DNA from: CAYNSB01 sp964399625
GTDB taxonomy: Bacteria > Planctomycetota > Phycisphaerae > Phycisphaerales > UBA1924
Assembly: GCA_964399625.1 (NCBI GenBank)
Contig: CAYNSB010000009.1
Span: 1 to 64,000 of the forward strand
Length of the DNA: 64,000 bases
Direction: 5' to 3'
The notes beneath the pieces were generated by a model that made no database searches, was not told the DNA's origin, and saw only the letters and a list, made by a program, of their open reading frames with translations. Positions 25,401 through 39,372 of the stretch are shown here, in pieces. Every line of letters begins with the position of its first letter. Position 1 is the first letter of the stretch. A program made the position numbers and the translations under genes.

Positions 25401-25414
25401 GATGTCGCGACATC
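25401..25414. promoter_or_regulatory. Perfect 14-base palindrome, candidate operator
   Basis: GATGTCGCGACATC is its own reverse complement. It abuts TTGACA (25415-25420) and lies 79 bases before the GTG of the haem-kinase gene. A TAGACT hexamer lies at 25427-25432. The TTGACA has no -10 at 17 bases, so which element is the promoter is unclear; a dimeric repressor site is a fair guess. Confidence 0.4.
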
Positions 25415-25492
25415 TTGACAGTGTGGTAGACTTGCCCGATCCGGCTCGTTCCCAGCCGGGATCGTGGCGATCGGGCGCGCGAGGAGTAAGGC

Positions 25493-27394
<1,902 letters not shown>

Positions 27395-27401
27395 AGAGGG
27401 A

Positions 27402-27407
27402 TACGCT
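27402..27407 (+). promoter_or_regulatory. -10-like hexamer 7 bases before the zinc-ribbon gene
   Basis: TACGCT sits 7 bases before the ATG at 27415 and 8 bases after the kinase stop, without a Shine-Dalgarno. It follows the short-spacing pattern. Confidence 0.35.
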
Positions 27408-27414
27408 CTGAATC

Positions 27415-28059
27415 ATGAGTGACCCATGGGGCCGCCGCGTGCTCCGATTGGTGTGGAGGCCGGGCGAGCTTGCCGAGGCGGCGATGGTTACGCCGACCTG
27501 GGCGTGCGCGGTGATCGGCGTCCTGTCGATCAGCATGCTGCCCCCGATATTGATTCGAGCGGTGAACACCGAGGCGCGGGACCTTGCGAGCGCGGCGCTC
27601 GAGTTCATCCAGCAATCGTTCGTCGTTGTCGGCGGATGCACGGTTCTGATCGCGATGCCCCTCTTGGTGTGCGTTGCCTTGCCGGCGACGCTGCGTGCCC
27701 GAGAGGATCCTCATTGGGCCGCGCGATCGCGTGTGCTCTTTCTTGGAGTCGTTCCGTTCGTCGTGCCTGTGTCCATGATGACCCTGTTGTTCTGGGCGAG
27801 CACCGCCTTCACGAATCGGAGCAGCGGTGGCGCGGGAGTCGAACTGGGCCGCTCATTCGTCGGAGTATCGGCGTGCGCTCTTCCCGCGATCGCGCCGCTT
27901 TACATGTGGCTCGTCATTCGTCAGGGGCGGCGCGCCGCGGCCATGGCGGAGCCGCCTCGCGACGAGTGCGCGCATTGCGGCTATCTGCGGGAGGGGCTCG
28001 CGACACCGAGATGTCCGGAGTGCGGTTTGGGGTGGAAAGCGGATCCACCCATGCTTTAG
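27415..28059 (+). CDS. Membrane protein with C-terminal zinc ribbon
   Basis: The 214-residue protein has about four hydrophobic segments (around 26-46, 70-92, 105-127 and 145-166). It ends with a cytoplasmic zinc ribbon: CAHCGYLREGLATPRCPECG (186-205), two CxxC knuckles in the form common in Phycisphaerae membrane proteins. The N-terminus MSDPWGRRVLRLVWRPGELA is basic, so inside by the positive-inside rule. No enzymatic motif is seen. It lies 20 bases after the haem kinase, so it could be its partner or substrate, though its own -10-like hexamer suggests separate transcription too. Confidence 0.8.
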   Translation: MSDPWGRRVLRLVWRPGELAEAAMVTPTWACAVIGVLSISMLPPILIRAVNTEARDLASAALEFIQQSFVVVGGCTVLIAMPLLVCVALPATLRAREDPHWAARSRVLFLGVVPFVVPVSMMTLLFWASTAFTNRSSGGAGVELGRSFVGVSACALPAIAPLYMWLVIRQGRRAAAMAEPPRDECAHCGYLREGLATPRCPECGLGWKADPPML

Positions 28060-28095
28060 CGGTGCGCGGGCCAGCGCGGAACGGACCCACGATCG

Positions 28096-31311
<3,216 letters not shown>

Positions 31312-31320
31312 GGGTTGTGG

Positions 31321-31326
31321 AGCCTA
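31321..31326 (-). promoter_or_regulatory. -10-like hexamer 9 bases before uvrA
   Basis: TAGGCT on the minus strand lies 9 bases before the uvrA ATG with no Shine-Dalgarno between. It is compatible with a leaderless or very short leader. I saw no SOS-type LexA box. Confidence 0.38.
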
Positions 31327-31494
31327 GCACACCCCGCACAACGCGTGGTCGGGCAGGGTCGAAAACTCTTCTGAACGGCCTCCCGGGGTCAAGGACTCTT
31401 GAATCACTGACGGATCGGGACGAAAGAGTTCTCTTGTGGGTGGCGTCAACTTTCTATAAAGTAATGGCACTGGTGCGGAGCACGGGGTTTGAGC

Positions 31495-32541
31495 ATGCAT
31501 CCACGGCGGACGAAGCGCGGTGTGGGCGGTCGATGCGCCTTCACGCTCATTGAGCTGCTGATCGTGATCTCGATCATCGCGATCCTGATCGGCACGCTGC
31601 TGCCCGCGCTGGGCTCGGCGCGCGCCGGAGCGCGTCTGGCGCGGTGCACCTCGAACCTTGGGCAGCTCGCCCGCTCGAACGTGGCGTATCAGACCGACTT
31701 CAAGGATCGGATCGCGACCTACAGCTGGGAACCGGGCAAGGCGTACAGCCAGTGGTCGGACCTGAACAACGCGCCGAGTTGGCCTCAGAGCGCGGCGAAC
31801 CAGGCCGTGGACATCCTTCGTCGTCGGACGGGTCGCACGGATCTGGCTCCGCTGGGCAACAACTATCTGCCCAATCGCGCGTACAACCACCTCGTCCTGA
31901 TGGAGTACATGACGACGAGCGCACCGGAGCCGACGATGGCGTGCCCGGAGGACGCGGTGCTGCAGGGCTGGCAGAAGAGCCCGGTGACTCTTGCGGACCC
32001 GATCCCGAAGGACTTCTCGCAGTCCAAGGGGAAGATCTGGGCGTACAGCTCGTCGTACCAGCCGGTGCCGGTCGTGTGGGCGCCGGACAAGCCGCCGACG
32101 GTGTGGCAGAAGCAGGACGATCACAATCTGTTCTGGATCGACATCTCGTTCATGTCCACGAGCGGGTCGCGCGGGTGGAAGCCGCGCGGCGTGTGGGAGG
32201 TGCAGTATCCGGCGCAGAAGGTGCACACGTTCGAGTTCATCTCGCGGCACTCGGGGAAGCGGCCGCTGTTCTACGCGTACAGCACGGCGCGCGTGCCGAT
32301 CCAGTTCTTTGATGGGCACGTCGCGACGCGCAAGACGGGCGATGCGAACCCGGGGTTCGATCCGACGCTCGCGAATCTGAACCTCGCCACGACCTACCGC
32401 TACGACCCCACGATCCTGGGGTTTGAGCCTCCGGCGCTCGGGCTCGACGGGCTTTCGTACGACTGGGTGAAGGGGTACTACCGCTGGACGCGCGGCGGGC
32501 TCAAGGGCATCGACTTCGATGGCGGCGAGATCGCCCGATAG
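31495..32541 (+). CDS. Prepilin-like secreted protein, tandem paralogue A
   Basis: The 348-residue protein has a class III signal: a basic leader (MHPRRTKRGVGGRC), then AFTLIELLIVISIIAILIGT as cleavage site and helix, with Ala, not Gly, before the Phe. The remainder is an extracytoplasmic domain with a C-terminal FFDGH motif after a His-rich segment (FEFISRHSGKRPLFY), like the H-X9-DG family of planctomycetes. Its role is not known. It aligns over its length with the next gene, and the two are probably a tandem duplication. The ATG at 31495 is preferred over a TTG at 31489. Upstream TATAAA (31456-31461) may be its -10. Confidence 0.85.
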   Translation: MHPRRTKRGVGGRCAFTLIELLIVISIIAILIGTLLPALGSARAGARLARCTSNLGQLARSNVAYQTDFKDRIATYSWEPGKAYSQWSDLNNAPSWPQSAANQAVDILRRRTGRTDLAPLGNNYLPNRAYNHLVLMEYMTTSAPEPTMACPEDAVLQGWQKSPVTLADPIPKDFSQSKGKIWAYSSSYQPVPVVWAPDKPPTVWQKQDDHNLFWIDISFMSTSGSRGWKPRGVWEVQYPAQKVHTFEFISRHSGKRPLFYAYSTARVPIQFFDGHVATRKTGDANPGFDPTLANLNLATTYRYDPTILGFEPPALGLDGLSYDWVKGYYRWTRGGLKGIDFDGGEIAR

Positions 32542-32597
32542 ACGCGAGCGGGCAGGATTCTGGAAGGCGAAAGGGCGGGGGCGCGGGCGAATCTTGC

Positions 32598-32626
32598 TTG
32601 TGTGATGCTGTGGGGAGGGGTATTCT
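32598..32626 (+). promoter_or_regulatory. Sigma-70-like promoter of prepilin paralogue B
   Basis: TTGTGT (32598-32603) and TATTCT (32621-32626) are separated by 17 bases. The -10 is only 6 bases before the ATG at 32633, so a transcript would be leaderless. Among the short-spaced sites this has the best -35. Confidence 0.6.
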
Positions 32627-32632
32627 GGCACG

Positions 32633-33649
32633 ATGCGCCATTCCCCGCTCTGGGCCGCGCGTCAACGCGGATTCACGCTCATCGAACTGCTGGTCGTCAT
32701 CGCGATCATCGCGCTGCTGATCTCCATTCTGCTCCCGGCGCTGGGCGGGGCGCGCCGGAACGCGCGGCGCGCACGCTGCGAGGCAAACCTCCAGCAGTCG
32801 GGCGTGGCGTACGCGACGTACTCGGGCGACTTCAAGGACCGCATCGCGACGTTCAGCTGGGAGCCCGGCAAGGCGTACAGCCAGTACTCGGATCTGAACA
32901 GTTCGGCGACGTCGGTCGTGGCGGCGGCGAACCAGGCGCTGGACATCATCCGTCGCCGCACGGGGCGCACGGACCTGACGCCTTTCGCCGACCGCATGCC
33001 GCACCGGCACTACAACCACCTGGTGCTCAACGACTATCTGACGGAGCGTCTGCCCGAGCGGAGCATGGCGTGCCCGGAGGACCTGCCGCTGCTGTCGTGG
33101 CAGAAGGACCCGGTAAACCTGTTCGACCCCAAGCCCAAGGACTTCAACACGCCCTTCGGCAAGATCTGGGCGTACAGCTCGTCGTACCACGTTGCGCCGG
33201 TGGCCTATCTGCCCGATCGCTTCCCCACGTACTGGCAGTACGAGAGCGACCACAACCTCTTCTATGTCCCCACGCAGAAGGTGACGCTGCGCCCCCGCGG
33301 AATGTGGGAGGTCAGCTATCCGGGGCAGAAGGTGCACACGTTCGAGTTCATCGCGCGTCACCAGGCCAAGCCCGCCTACCACGGGCACCCCGACGCGCAG
33401 GTGCCCATGACGTTCTTCGATGGGCACGCGGCGACGAAGCTCACCAAGGACGCGAACAAGGGTTGGACCCCGGTCTCGCCCGACCAGGACATCGCCTCGG
33501 AGTACTCGTACGTTCCGAGCATCCTGGGCTTCGAGCCTCCGACTCTGAGCGGCACGATCTCGGACTCGGTGACGGGGTACTTCCGCTGGACCAGGGGCGG
33601 GTTGCACGGGATCGATTACGGCGGCAAAGAGCTCAAGCCGGACAAGTAG
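32633..33649 (+). CDS. Prepilin-like secreted protein, tandem paralogue B
   Basis: This paralogue of the preceding gene (338 residues) begins MRHSPLWAARQRGFTLIELL, with Gly before the cleavage Phe and a helix VVIAIIALLISILLPALGG. Shared blocks with A include FSWEPGKAYSQ, LDIIRRRTGRTDL, KIWAYSSSYH, GQKVHTFEFIARH, MTFFDGH and FRWTRGGLHGIDY. The copies differ most in residues 150-230, which may be the exposed face. Genes of this class are many in Planctomycetota genomes and their function is mostly unknown. The upstream promoter would give a leaderless message. Confidence 0.85.
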   Translation: MRHSPLWAARQRGFTLIELLVVIAIIALLISILLPALGGARRNARRARCEANLQQSGVAYATYSGDFKDRIATFSWEPGKAYSQYSDLNSSATSVVAAANQALDIIRRRTGRTDLTPFADRMPHRHYNHLVLNDYLTERLPERSMACPEDLPLLSWQKDPVNLFDPKPKDFNTPFGKIWAYSSSYHVAPVAYLPDRFPTYWQYESDHNLFYVPTQKVTLRPRGMWEVSYPGQKVHTFEFIARHQAKPAYHGHPDAQVPMTFFDGHAATKLTKDANKGWTPVSPDQDIASEYSYVPSILGFEPPTLSGTISDSVTGYFRWTRGGLHGIDYGGKELKPDK

Positions 33650-33695
33650 TCGATCGCGGCGCACGGGCGTTCGCACGGATTTGCGAGCAACGCTC

Positions 33696-33701
33696 TACGA
33701 T
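33696..33701 (+). promoter_or_regulatory. -10-like hexamer 6 bases before mnmG
   Basis: TACGAT lies exactly 6 bases before the GTG at 33708, with no Shine-Dalgarno. It defines GTG as the likely start and a leaderless message. Confidence 0.48.
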
Positions 33702-33707
33702 TGCCGC

Positions 33708-35672
33708 GTGGATCGAGCATTTGAGGTCATCGTCATCGGCGGCGGGCACGCCGGCGTGGAGGCGGCGTGGGCCGCGGCGAACCTGCTGCGCACATCGGGA
33801 TCGGTGGCGCTGGTCACGCTCGACGCCTCGAAGATCGGAGTGATGTCGTGCAACCCGGCGATCGGGGGCCTCGCCAAGGGGCAGCTCGTGCGCGAGATCG
33901 ACGCGCTGGGCGGGTTGATGGGCCTGGCGACCGACGCGACGGGCATCCAGTTCAAGACGCTCAACACCAGCCGCGGGCCGGCGGTCCACGGGCCCCGTGC
34001 GCAATGCGACAAGCACGCGTACGCGCGCCAGGTGCGGCGCATGATCGCGGCGCGTCCGGAGATCGTGGTGATCGAGGGAAGCGTGGAGCGGCTCATCGTC
34101 GAGGCCGGACGCATCCGCGGCGTGGAGATCTCCCACGCGTCGGAGCGCGCGGCGCTGCGGGCGTCGAGCGTGGTGCTCACGACGGGCACGTTCATGCGTG
34201 GGCTCATGCACACGGGCGAGTCCCGCACGCCGGGCGGGCGCTTCGGCGAGAAGCCCGCGATGGGCATCTCGGACTCGCTCCGCGGGCTGGGGTTCGAGCT
34301 CGGGCGGCTGAAGACGGGCACTCCGCCGCGCTTGAAGCGGTCTTCGATCCGCTGGGAGGAACTGGAGGAGGCGCGGGGCGATGAGCATCCCGTGCCGTTC
34401 AGCGAGCTTTCGGCGCTCGATGGCACGGCGAGCGAGCACGACGAGCGCCGCTCTTCGTCGCTCCGTCACTCGATTGCGCCATCCATTGCTGCCTTCCCTG
34501 TCCTGCCGCAGGTTGATTGCCGACAGACGAGCACGAGCGAGCGGGTGCACGGGGTGATCCGCGCGAACCTGCATCGAGCGCCGATGTTCACGGGGCAGAT
34601 CGAATCGGTCGGGCCGCGGTACTGTCCGTCGATCGAGGACAAGGTCGTGCGCTTTGCCGATCGTGAGAGCCACACCGTGTTTCTTGAGCCCGAGAGCCTG
34701 GACGCGGAGCACGCGGAGTGGGTGTACTGCAACGGGATCTCCACGAGTTTGCCCGCGGACGTGCAGGACACGATCGTGCGGGCGCTGCCGGGGTGCGAGA
34801 GGGCGGAGATCCTGCGCTACGGATACGCGGTGGAGTACGACATGGTGCGCCCGCACCAGATCCACGTCACGGGCATGAGCAAGCTCGTCGAGGGGCTCTT
34901 TCTCGCGGGACAGATCAACGGCACTAGCGGGTACGAGGAGGCGGCGGCACAGGGGCTCGTCGCGGGGGTCAACGCGGCGCTGCGGGCGCGGGGCGGCGAG
35001 CGCGGATCGAGCGAGTTCGTGCTGGGGCGCGACGAGGCGTACATCGGCGTGCTGATGGACGACCTGGTGACCAAGACGCCCGTCGAGCCGTACCGCATGT
35101 TCACGAGCCGGGCGGAACACCGGATCCTGCTCCGCCCCGACAACGCGGGCGATCGTCTGACGCCTCGGGCGAGGGAGCTCGGGCTTCTGGGCCCGGACGC
35201 GGGCGGGCTTGGGCTGGGTCCGCTGCGGGACCAATGGCACCAGTCGCGCGCCCAGGCGCTGCGGGCGCTCCACGCGATCATCGAAGGGATCAGCGTGGAG
35301 GGCGTGCCCTTGTCGCAGGTTTGCCGACGGACCGAGTTCGATGAGGACGGGCTGCGCCGAGTCGTGCGTGAGCGATTCATCGAGGCGGACTTCGCTCCAG
35401 GGGTGTGGACGACCGCGTTCGCGGATCGCAAGTACGAGCCGTACGTGGAGCGTCAGCGCGCTGAGATCAAGCGCCACGCCGAGATGGAGCGTCGTCGGGT
35501 GCCCGCGGACCTTGGCGAGGCGTCGCTGGCGGCGATGCGTCCCGAGGCGCGTCAGGCCGTGCTCCGCTTTCGTCCGGGCACGTTCGGTCAGGCGGCACGC
35601 CTGGAGGGGATGACGCCGGCCGATCTGACACTACTGGCGGTGCTCGTACGCAAGCACGCGGCTGGGGCGTGA
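33708..35672 (+). CDS. mnmG: tRNA uridine-34 5-carboxymethylaminomethyl modification enzyme MnmG
   Basis: MnmG is an FAD-dependent enzyme that, with MnmE, modifies the wobble uridine of tRNAs. The 654-residue protein has the FAD fingerprint VIVIGGGHAGVEAAWAA (about 8-24), CNPAIGGLAKGQLVREIDAL, GPAVHGPRAQCDKHAYA, KTGTPPRL, the PRYCPSIEDKVVRFADRESH segment and GQINGTSGYEEAAAQGLVAG. A short poorly conserved insertion (about 240-265, Ser-rich) precedes CRQTSTSERVH. The start is GTG at 33708, the family start; it has no Shine-Dalgarno but a TACGAT hexamer 6 bases upstream. Confidence 0.95.
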   Translation: MDRAFEVIVIGGGHAGVEAAWAAANLLRTSGSVALVTLDASKIGVMSCNPAIGGLAKGQLVREIDALGGLMGLATDATGIQFKTLNTSRGPAVHGPRAQCDKHAYARQVRRMIAARPEIVVIEGSVERLIVEAGRIRGVEISHASERAALRASSVVLTTGTFMRGLMHTGESRTPGGRFGEKPAMGISDSLRGLGFELGRLKTGTPPRLKRSSIRWEELEEARGDEHPVPFSELSALDGTASEHDERRSSSLRHSIAPSIAAFPVLPQVDCRQTSTSERVHGVIRANLHRAPMFTGQIESVGPRYCPSIEDKVVRFADRESHTVFLEPESLDAEHAEWVYCNGISTSLPADVQDTIVRALPGCERAEILRYGYAVEYDMVRPHQIHVTGMSKLVEGLFLAGQINGTSGYEEAAAQGLVAGVNAALRARGGERGSSEFVLGRDEAYIGVLMDDLVTKTPVEPYRMFTSRAEHRILLRPDNAGDRLTPRARELGLLGPDAGGLGLGPLRDQWHQSRAQALRALHAIIEGISVEGVPLSQVCRRTEFDEDGLRRVVRERFIEADFAPGVWTTAFADRKYEPYVERQRAEIKRHAEMERRRVPADLGEASLAAMRPEARQAVLRFRPGTFGQAARLEGMTPADLTLLAVLVRKHAAGA

Positions 35673-35725
35673 CGCGGCCCGCGGCACCGGAAGATTCGTG
35701 AGCGGGCCGGAGCGCGGGAACCTTC

Positions 35726-35731
35726 TACACT
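35726..35731 (+). promoter_or_regulatory. -10-like hexamer 7 bases before the Kef-type antiporter
   Basis: TACACT lies 7 bases before the ATG at 35739. No ribosome binding site is present. It matches the spacing seen at other first genes. Confidence 0.45.
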
Positions 35732-35738
35732 CTGCCCG

Positions 35739-37559
35739 ATGCGCACGGATGCACTGTTGACGATGGCGGAGGGTTCGCTCGCGGGGGGGCGCCTGGCGCT
35801 GGACCTGTTGGCGATCCTCGCCGCGGCGGGGCTGGTGGCGGTTGTGGCGCGGAAGCTCAAGACCGCGACGATTCCGCTGTACCTCCTCGCGGGGGCGCTG
35901 ATCGGGCCGCACGCGCTGGGGCTGGCGACGAGTGGGGAGGGCGGGGCGATCACGTCCCTGGCGACGGTGCTCCTGATGTTCACGATCGGTCTGCACCTGG
36001 ACGTGAACTCCTTGCGGGGTGGGCTGGTGTCGATCGGTTTGCTCACGGTGATCTCAACGCTGGTGGTGTCGGTGCTGGGATGGGGCGTGGGCGCGGCGTT
36101 GGGGCTGCCAGCACCGGCGGCGCTGGTGGCGGCGATGGCGATCTCGATCTCATCCACGGCGGTGGTCCTGCGCGTGATGGAGGATCGACGCGAGCTGCAC
36201 AGCGCGCAGGGACGTCTCACGCTCGGCACGCTCGTCCTGCAGGACATGCTCTCGCTCATGATGCTCGCGACGATCCCGCTCCTCGCGGGGTGGGCCAGAG
36301 CGCGCGGCGCGGAGGGGGCGGCGACCCCGCGTGCGCACGACGCCTGGGTGGGGATCGTGTCGCAAACGGGGATCTCGATCGGCGGGATCGCGGCGCTGAT
36401 CGTCGCGGGCCGATGGGTGCTGCCGCGCGTCATGCGTGTGGCGGCACGCTCGGGCGAGGCGCTGCTGGTGGTGTCGGCGGCGGTGGCGCTGGCCGCGGCG
36501 ATCGCGACGGCGGGGCTGAAGTTCAGCCCGGAGCTCGGCGCGTTCCTTGCGGGGTTCCTGCTCGCGTCCACCCCGTTCCGCTACCAGATCGCGGGGCAGC
36601 TCGTACCGTTGCGGGACCTGTTCCTTGCCGTGTTCTTCACGGCGATCGGGCTGGGGCTGCCGCTGTCGGAGCTCGCGCGCGACTGGTGGCTGCTGCTGAT
36701 CGGTCTGGTCGCGACGATCGGGATCAAGTCGCTGGTCACCGCGAGCACGGCGTGGGCGGTGGGGGCGTCGGCGCCGGCGGCGGTGTACGCGGGCTTCGCG
36801 ATGGCGCAGGGCGGCGAGTTCTCGCTGGTGATGCTGGCCGTTGCCGAGGAGAGCGGCGCGATCTCGCGCACGCACAACAACTCGGTGATCGCGGTGGTGG
36901 TGCTGTCGCTTGTCGCCACGCCGACGCTCATCGGGTGGGGCGCGCGCCTTGCGTCGAGGGCCCATCGCGTGCGTCACGCGCCCTGGATCGCGAGCTCGGC
37001 GCTGCGCGAACCCACCCCGCCCGCGAGCGAGGACGAGCCCAAGCTTCCCGAGGTTTCGCCGGCGGTCGCGGAGGCGGCGGTCGCGGGCAGCGCGCAGGGC
37101 AAGCTCGCGCTCGTGGCCGGCTTCGGGCCCGTGGGGCGTGCGGTCGTGGACAACCTCGAGAAGCGCGGCGTGATCGTGACCGTCATCGAGCTCAACCCTC
37201 GCACCGTGGAGAAGCAGCATCGCCTCGGGCGAGCGATCGTGTACGGAGATGCCAGCAACCTCGAGGTGCTCGAGCAGGCGGGGCTGGAGCGGAGCGCGGC
37301 GGTGGTGCTGACGATGCCCGATGAGGAGGCCGTGCTGCGGGCGTGCTCGGTGATCCGACAGCAGAAGCCCGATGTGTTCATCGCGGCGCGCCTGAACGTG
37401 CTGAGCAAGGGGCTGCAGGCGATGGGCCTGGGCGCCGACCACGTCGTGATCGAGGAGATGGCCACGGCCGAAGCGATGGCGGCTCAGGTGCTCATCAAGC
37501 TCGAGCAGCGCGAGGCGGGCGAGGACACGGGCCCGAAGCTGTACGAGTTCCAGAGGTGA
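35739..37559 (+). CDS. Kef-type cation:proton antiporter with RCK/TrkA-N domain
   Basis: CPA2 transporters exchange K+ or Na+ for protons. The 606-residue protein has about 12 hydrophobic helices in residues 15-410, with the conserved segment MAISISSTAVVLRVMEDRRE and the AFLAGFLLASTPFRYQI motif. A cytoplasmic TrkA-N (RCK) domain follows: KLALVAGFGPVGRAVVDNLE (about 454-473, a Rossmann GxGxxG variant) and IVYGDASNLEVLEQAG. That domain binds a nucleotide and controls transport. An acidic linker (residues 425-450) joins the two. It is followed 5 bases later by ogt. Confidence 0.9.
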   Translation: MRTDALLTMAEGSLAGGRLALDLLAILAAAGLVAVVARKLKTATIPLYLLAGALIGPHALGLATSGEGGAITSLATVLLMFTIGLHLDVNSLRGGLVSIGLLTVISTLVVSVLGWGVGAALGLPAPAALVAAMAISISSTAVVLRVMEDRRELHSAQGRLTLGTLVLQDMLSLMMLATIPLLAGWARARGAEGAATPRAHDAWVGIVSQTGISIGGIAALIVAGRWVLPRVMRVAARSGEALLVVSAAVALAAAIATAGLKFSPELGAFLAGFLLASTPFRYQIAGQLVPLRDLFLAVFFTAIGLGLPLSELARDWWLLLIGLVATIGIKSLVTASTAWAVGASAPAAVYAGFAMAQGGEFSLVMLAVAEESGAISRTHNNSVIAVVVLSLVATPTLIGWGARLASRAHRVRHAPWIASSALREPTPPASEDEPKLPEVSPAVAEAAVAGSAQGKLALVAGFGPVGRAVVDNLEKRGVIVTVIELNPRTVEKQHRLGRAIVYGDASNLEVLEQAGLERSAAVVLTMPDEEAVLRACSVIRQQKPDVFIAARLNVLSKGLQAMGLGADHVVIEEMATAEAMAAQVLIKLEQREAGEDTGPKLYEFQR

Positions 37560-37564
37560 CGAGC

Positions 37565-38119
37565 ATGAACCAGGCGATCCGTGAGAACCGGGCGGGCGCG
37601 CTCGACCAGCAGGAGGTCGATACGCCCATCGGTCGGGTTCGCCTGTTCGCCAATGCCCAAGGGATCACGGGGGTGCGCTTCGTTGACGGGATCGACGCGG
37701 AAGGGCCACGGGAGCTGGCGGGAACTGCTGAGGTGGCGGCGATCGATCGCGCGCAGCAGTGGCTCACTGCGCTCTCGCGGCAATTGGCGGAGTACTTCGG
37801 GGGATCGAGGCGGTCGTTCGATGTGCCGCTGGCGCCCTTCGGCACGCCCTTCCAGCGGCGCGCATGGGACGCGCTGACGCGAATTCCTTTCGGAACTACG
37901 CGTACATACGCGCAGATCGCGTGTGAGATCGGTTCGCCCCAGGCCGTGCGTGCCGTGGGGGCCGCCAACGGCGCCAATCGCATCGCGATCGTCATCCCTT
38001 GCCATCGGGTGATCGGCGCGGACGGGACATTGACGGGGTTTGGAGGCGGGTTGTGGCGGAAGGAATGGCTCCTGGAGCACGAAGGTGGCACGCCACGGTT
38101 GCCCATGTTCACAGCGTGA
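37565..38119 (+). CDS. ogt: Methylated-DNA--protein-cysteine S-methyltransferase (Ogt/MGMT)
   Basis: This protein removes O6-alkyl groups from guanine by transfer to its own cysteine, once per molecule. The 184-residue product has the active site IVIPCHRVIGADGTLTGFGG, with Cys in the PCHRV motif, and the helix-turn-helix DNA-binding region TRTYAQIACEIGSPQAVRAV. It begins with an N-terminal domain of about 95 residues. The ATG at 37565 lies 5 bases after the antiporter stop; the two may be cotranscribed although unrelated in function. Confidence 0.93.
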   Translation: MNQAIRENRAGALDQQEVDTPIGRVRLFANAQGITGVRFVDGIDAEGPRELAGTAEVAAIDRAQQWLTALSRQLAEYFGGSRRSFDVPLAPFGTPFQRRAWDALTRIPFGTTRTYAQIACEIGSPQAVRAVGAANGANRIAIVIPCHRVIGADGTLTGFGGGLWRKEWLLEHEGGTPRLPMFTA

Positions 38120-38230
38120 TCGTGCGCGACGGCGTCCTCGAGATAAAGGATCTCCCACGACGAGCATCGGCCGGCAAGGGTGATGTCCCTAAGGCGAACT
38201 GTTTCAACGTGGCCCTTCGCCATGTAACGG

Positions 38231-38259
38231 TTTACAAACTGTGGCCGAGCGACTATCTT
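38231..38259 (+). promoter_or_regulatory. Sigma-70-type promoter of the PEP-CTERM gene
   Basis: TTTACA (38231-38236) and TATCTT (38254-38259) are spaced by 17 bases. A start site near 38266 gives a leader of about 39 bases with AAGGAGAG before the ATG. This is the best classical promoter in the window. Confidence 0.7.
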
Positions 38260-38304
38260 CGGAAACTGATTCGCCGGCGTTGACGCGCCGCAAGGAGAGA
38301 AGAC

Positions 38305-39201
38305 ATGCGTATCGCAATGTGTGTGGCGGTGGCTATGTGCGCCGGGGCTTCGGTCCAGGCGCAGTCAATGTACGGCATCATGTTCCGGACGGGGAGCCAG
38401 ACCTCGGGGCTCAACCCGATCCTTTACGACGTGAATCCCGCGACCGGCGCGGCCACCAATCCGCGCAACGTGAACGTGAACGACTGCGTGGGCATCACGA
38501 TCGACCCCGCGACGGGCGTGATGTACGGGCTGACCGACCAGTTCGGGCGCATCAACAACCAGTCCGGGCAGGGCGGCAAGAACCTGCTGTTCAGCATCAA
38601 CCCGACGACCGGGGCCGCGACGGGCATCGGCCGTCTGGACCCCACGGGCGTGTTCCAGGAGTTTGAGGGCGACATCGCGTTCAACCCCGTGACCGGTGCG
38701 CTCTGGGGCGTGAGCACGAGCCAGAACGGCGCGGCGATCTACACGATCAACAAGAGCACGGGCTTGGCAACGCAGGTGTCGAGCTACCTCGCGGCGAACA
38801 TCGACATCAGCGGGATGACGTTCGACGCGAACGGGAACATGTACATCCTGGACACGCGCTATCCCACCAGCCCCGGTCCGGCGATCCTGTCGCGGATCGA
38901 TCCCGCGACGGGGGCGACCCTGCAGTCGTGGACGACGAGCACGCTCCTGGGCAATTGCGCGGGGCTGACGTTTGGACCCGGCGGCGTGCTGTACGTGGCC
39001 GATGGCGACACGAGCGGCACGAACAACCTCTACTCGTTCGACTTCAACACGGGCTCGCTCGTGACGATCGGCGCGACGGGCGCGGCCGGCGGCATCTATC
39101 AAGGGCTGGCGGGGCTGGCGTACGGAACGGTGCCCGCGCCCGCGAGCGTGGCGCTGCTCGGGCTGGGCGCGCTGGTGGGCGCTCGGCGGAAGCGGTCCTG
39201 A
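38305..39201 (+). CDS. Exported beta-propeller-like protein with PEP-CTERM-type sorting signal
   Basis: The 298-residue protein has an N-terminal signal peptide (MRIAMCVAVAMCAGASVQAQ). Its body is repeated units with NPxTGAAT-type turns (YDVNPATGAATNP, FSINPTTGAATGIGR, YTINKSTGLATQVSS, SRIDPATGATLQSW, YSFDFNTGSLVTIGA), about 45-50 residues apart, that resemble a beta-propeller of around six blades. The C-terminus (VPAPASVALLGLGALVGARR, then KRS) has the proline motif, helix and basic tail of PEP-CTERM proteins, sorted by an exosortase. A strong promoter, AAGGAG and a terminator frame it, so it is expressed alone. The function of the propeller is unknown. Confidence 0.88.
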   Translation: MRIAMCVAVAMCAGASVQAQSMYGIMFRTGSQTSGLNPILYDVNPATGAATNPRNVNVNDCVGITIDPATGVMYGLTDQFGRINNQSGQGGKNLLFSINPTTGAATGIGRLDPTGVFQEFEGDIAFNPVTGALWGVSTSQNGAAIYTINKSTGLATQVSSYLAANIDISGMTFDANGNMYILDTRYPTSPGPAILSRIDPATGATLQSWTTSTLLGNCAGLTFGPGGVLYVADGDTSGTNNLYSFDFNTGSLVTIGATGAAGGIYQGLAGLAYGTVPAPASVALLGLGALVGARRKRS

Positions 39202-39228
39202 TCGCGATAGGAAAGCAAGAGATTGAAG

Positions 39229-39262
39229 AAGACCCCGGGCATGCCCCGGGGTCTTTTCTCTT
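39229..39262 (+). terminator. Intrinsic terminator after the PEP-CTERM gene
   Basis: AAGACCCCGGGC and GCCCCGGGGTCTT form a near-perfect stem of about 12 pairs with a minimal loop, followed by TTTCTCTTTG. It lies 28 bases after the stop at 39201. Confidence 0.9.
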
Positions 39263-39372
39263 TGCTGTCGCACTTGGGTCGCAGGAGGTTTTCTCCTCGC
39301 GCGGCGCCCTAGACGCTACCCTGCACCCTCGATGTCCCGGAACGTCGTTGGCGCTTCGGGAAGGAGGTCTGT

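Noticed and set aside
25415..25443. TTGACA as a -35 with a -10 at 17 bases
   Set aside because: At 17 bases downstream the sequence is GATCCG, a poor -10. TAGACT is too close to serve. The promoter is left open.
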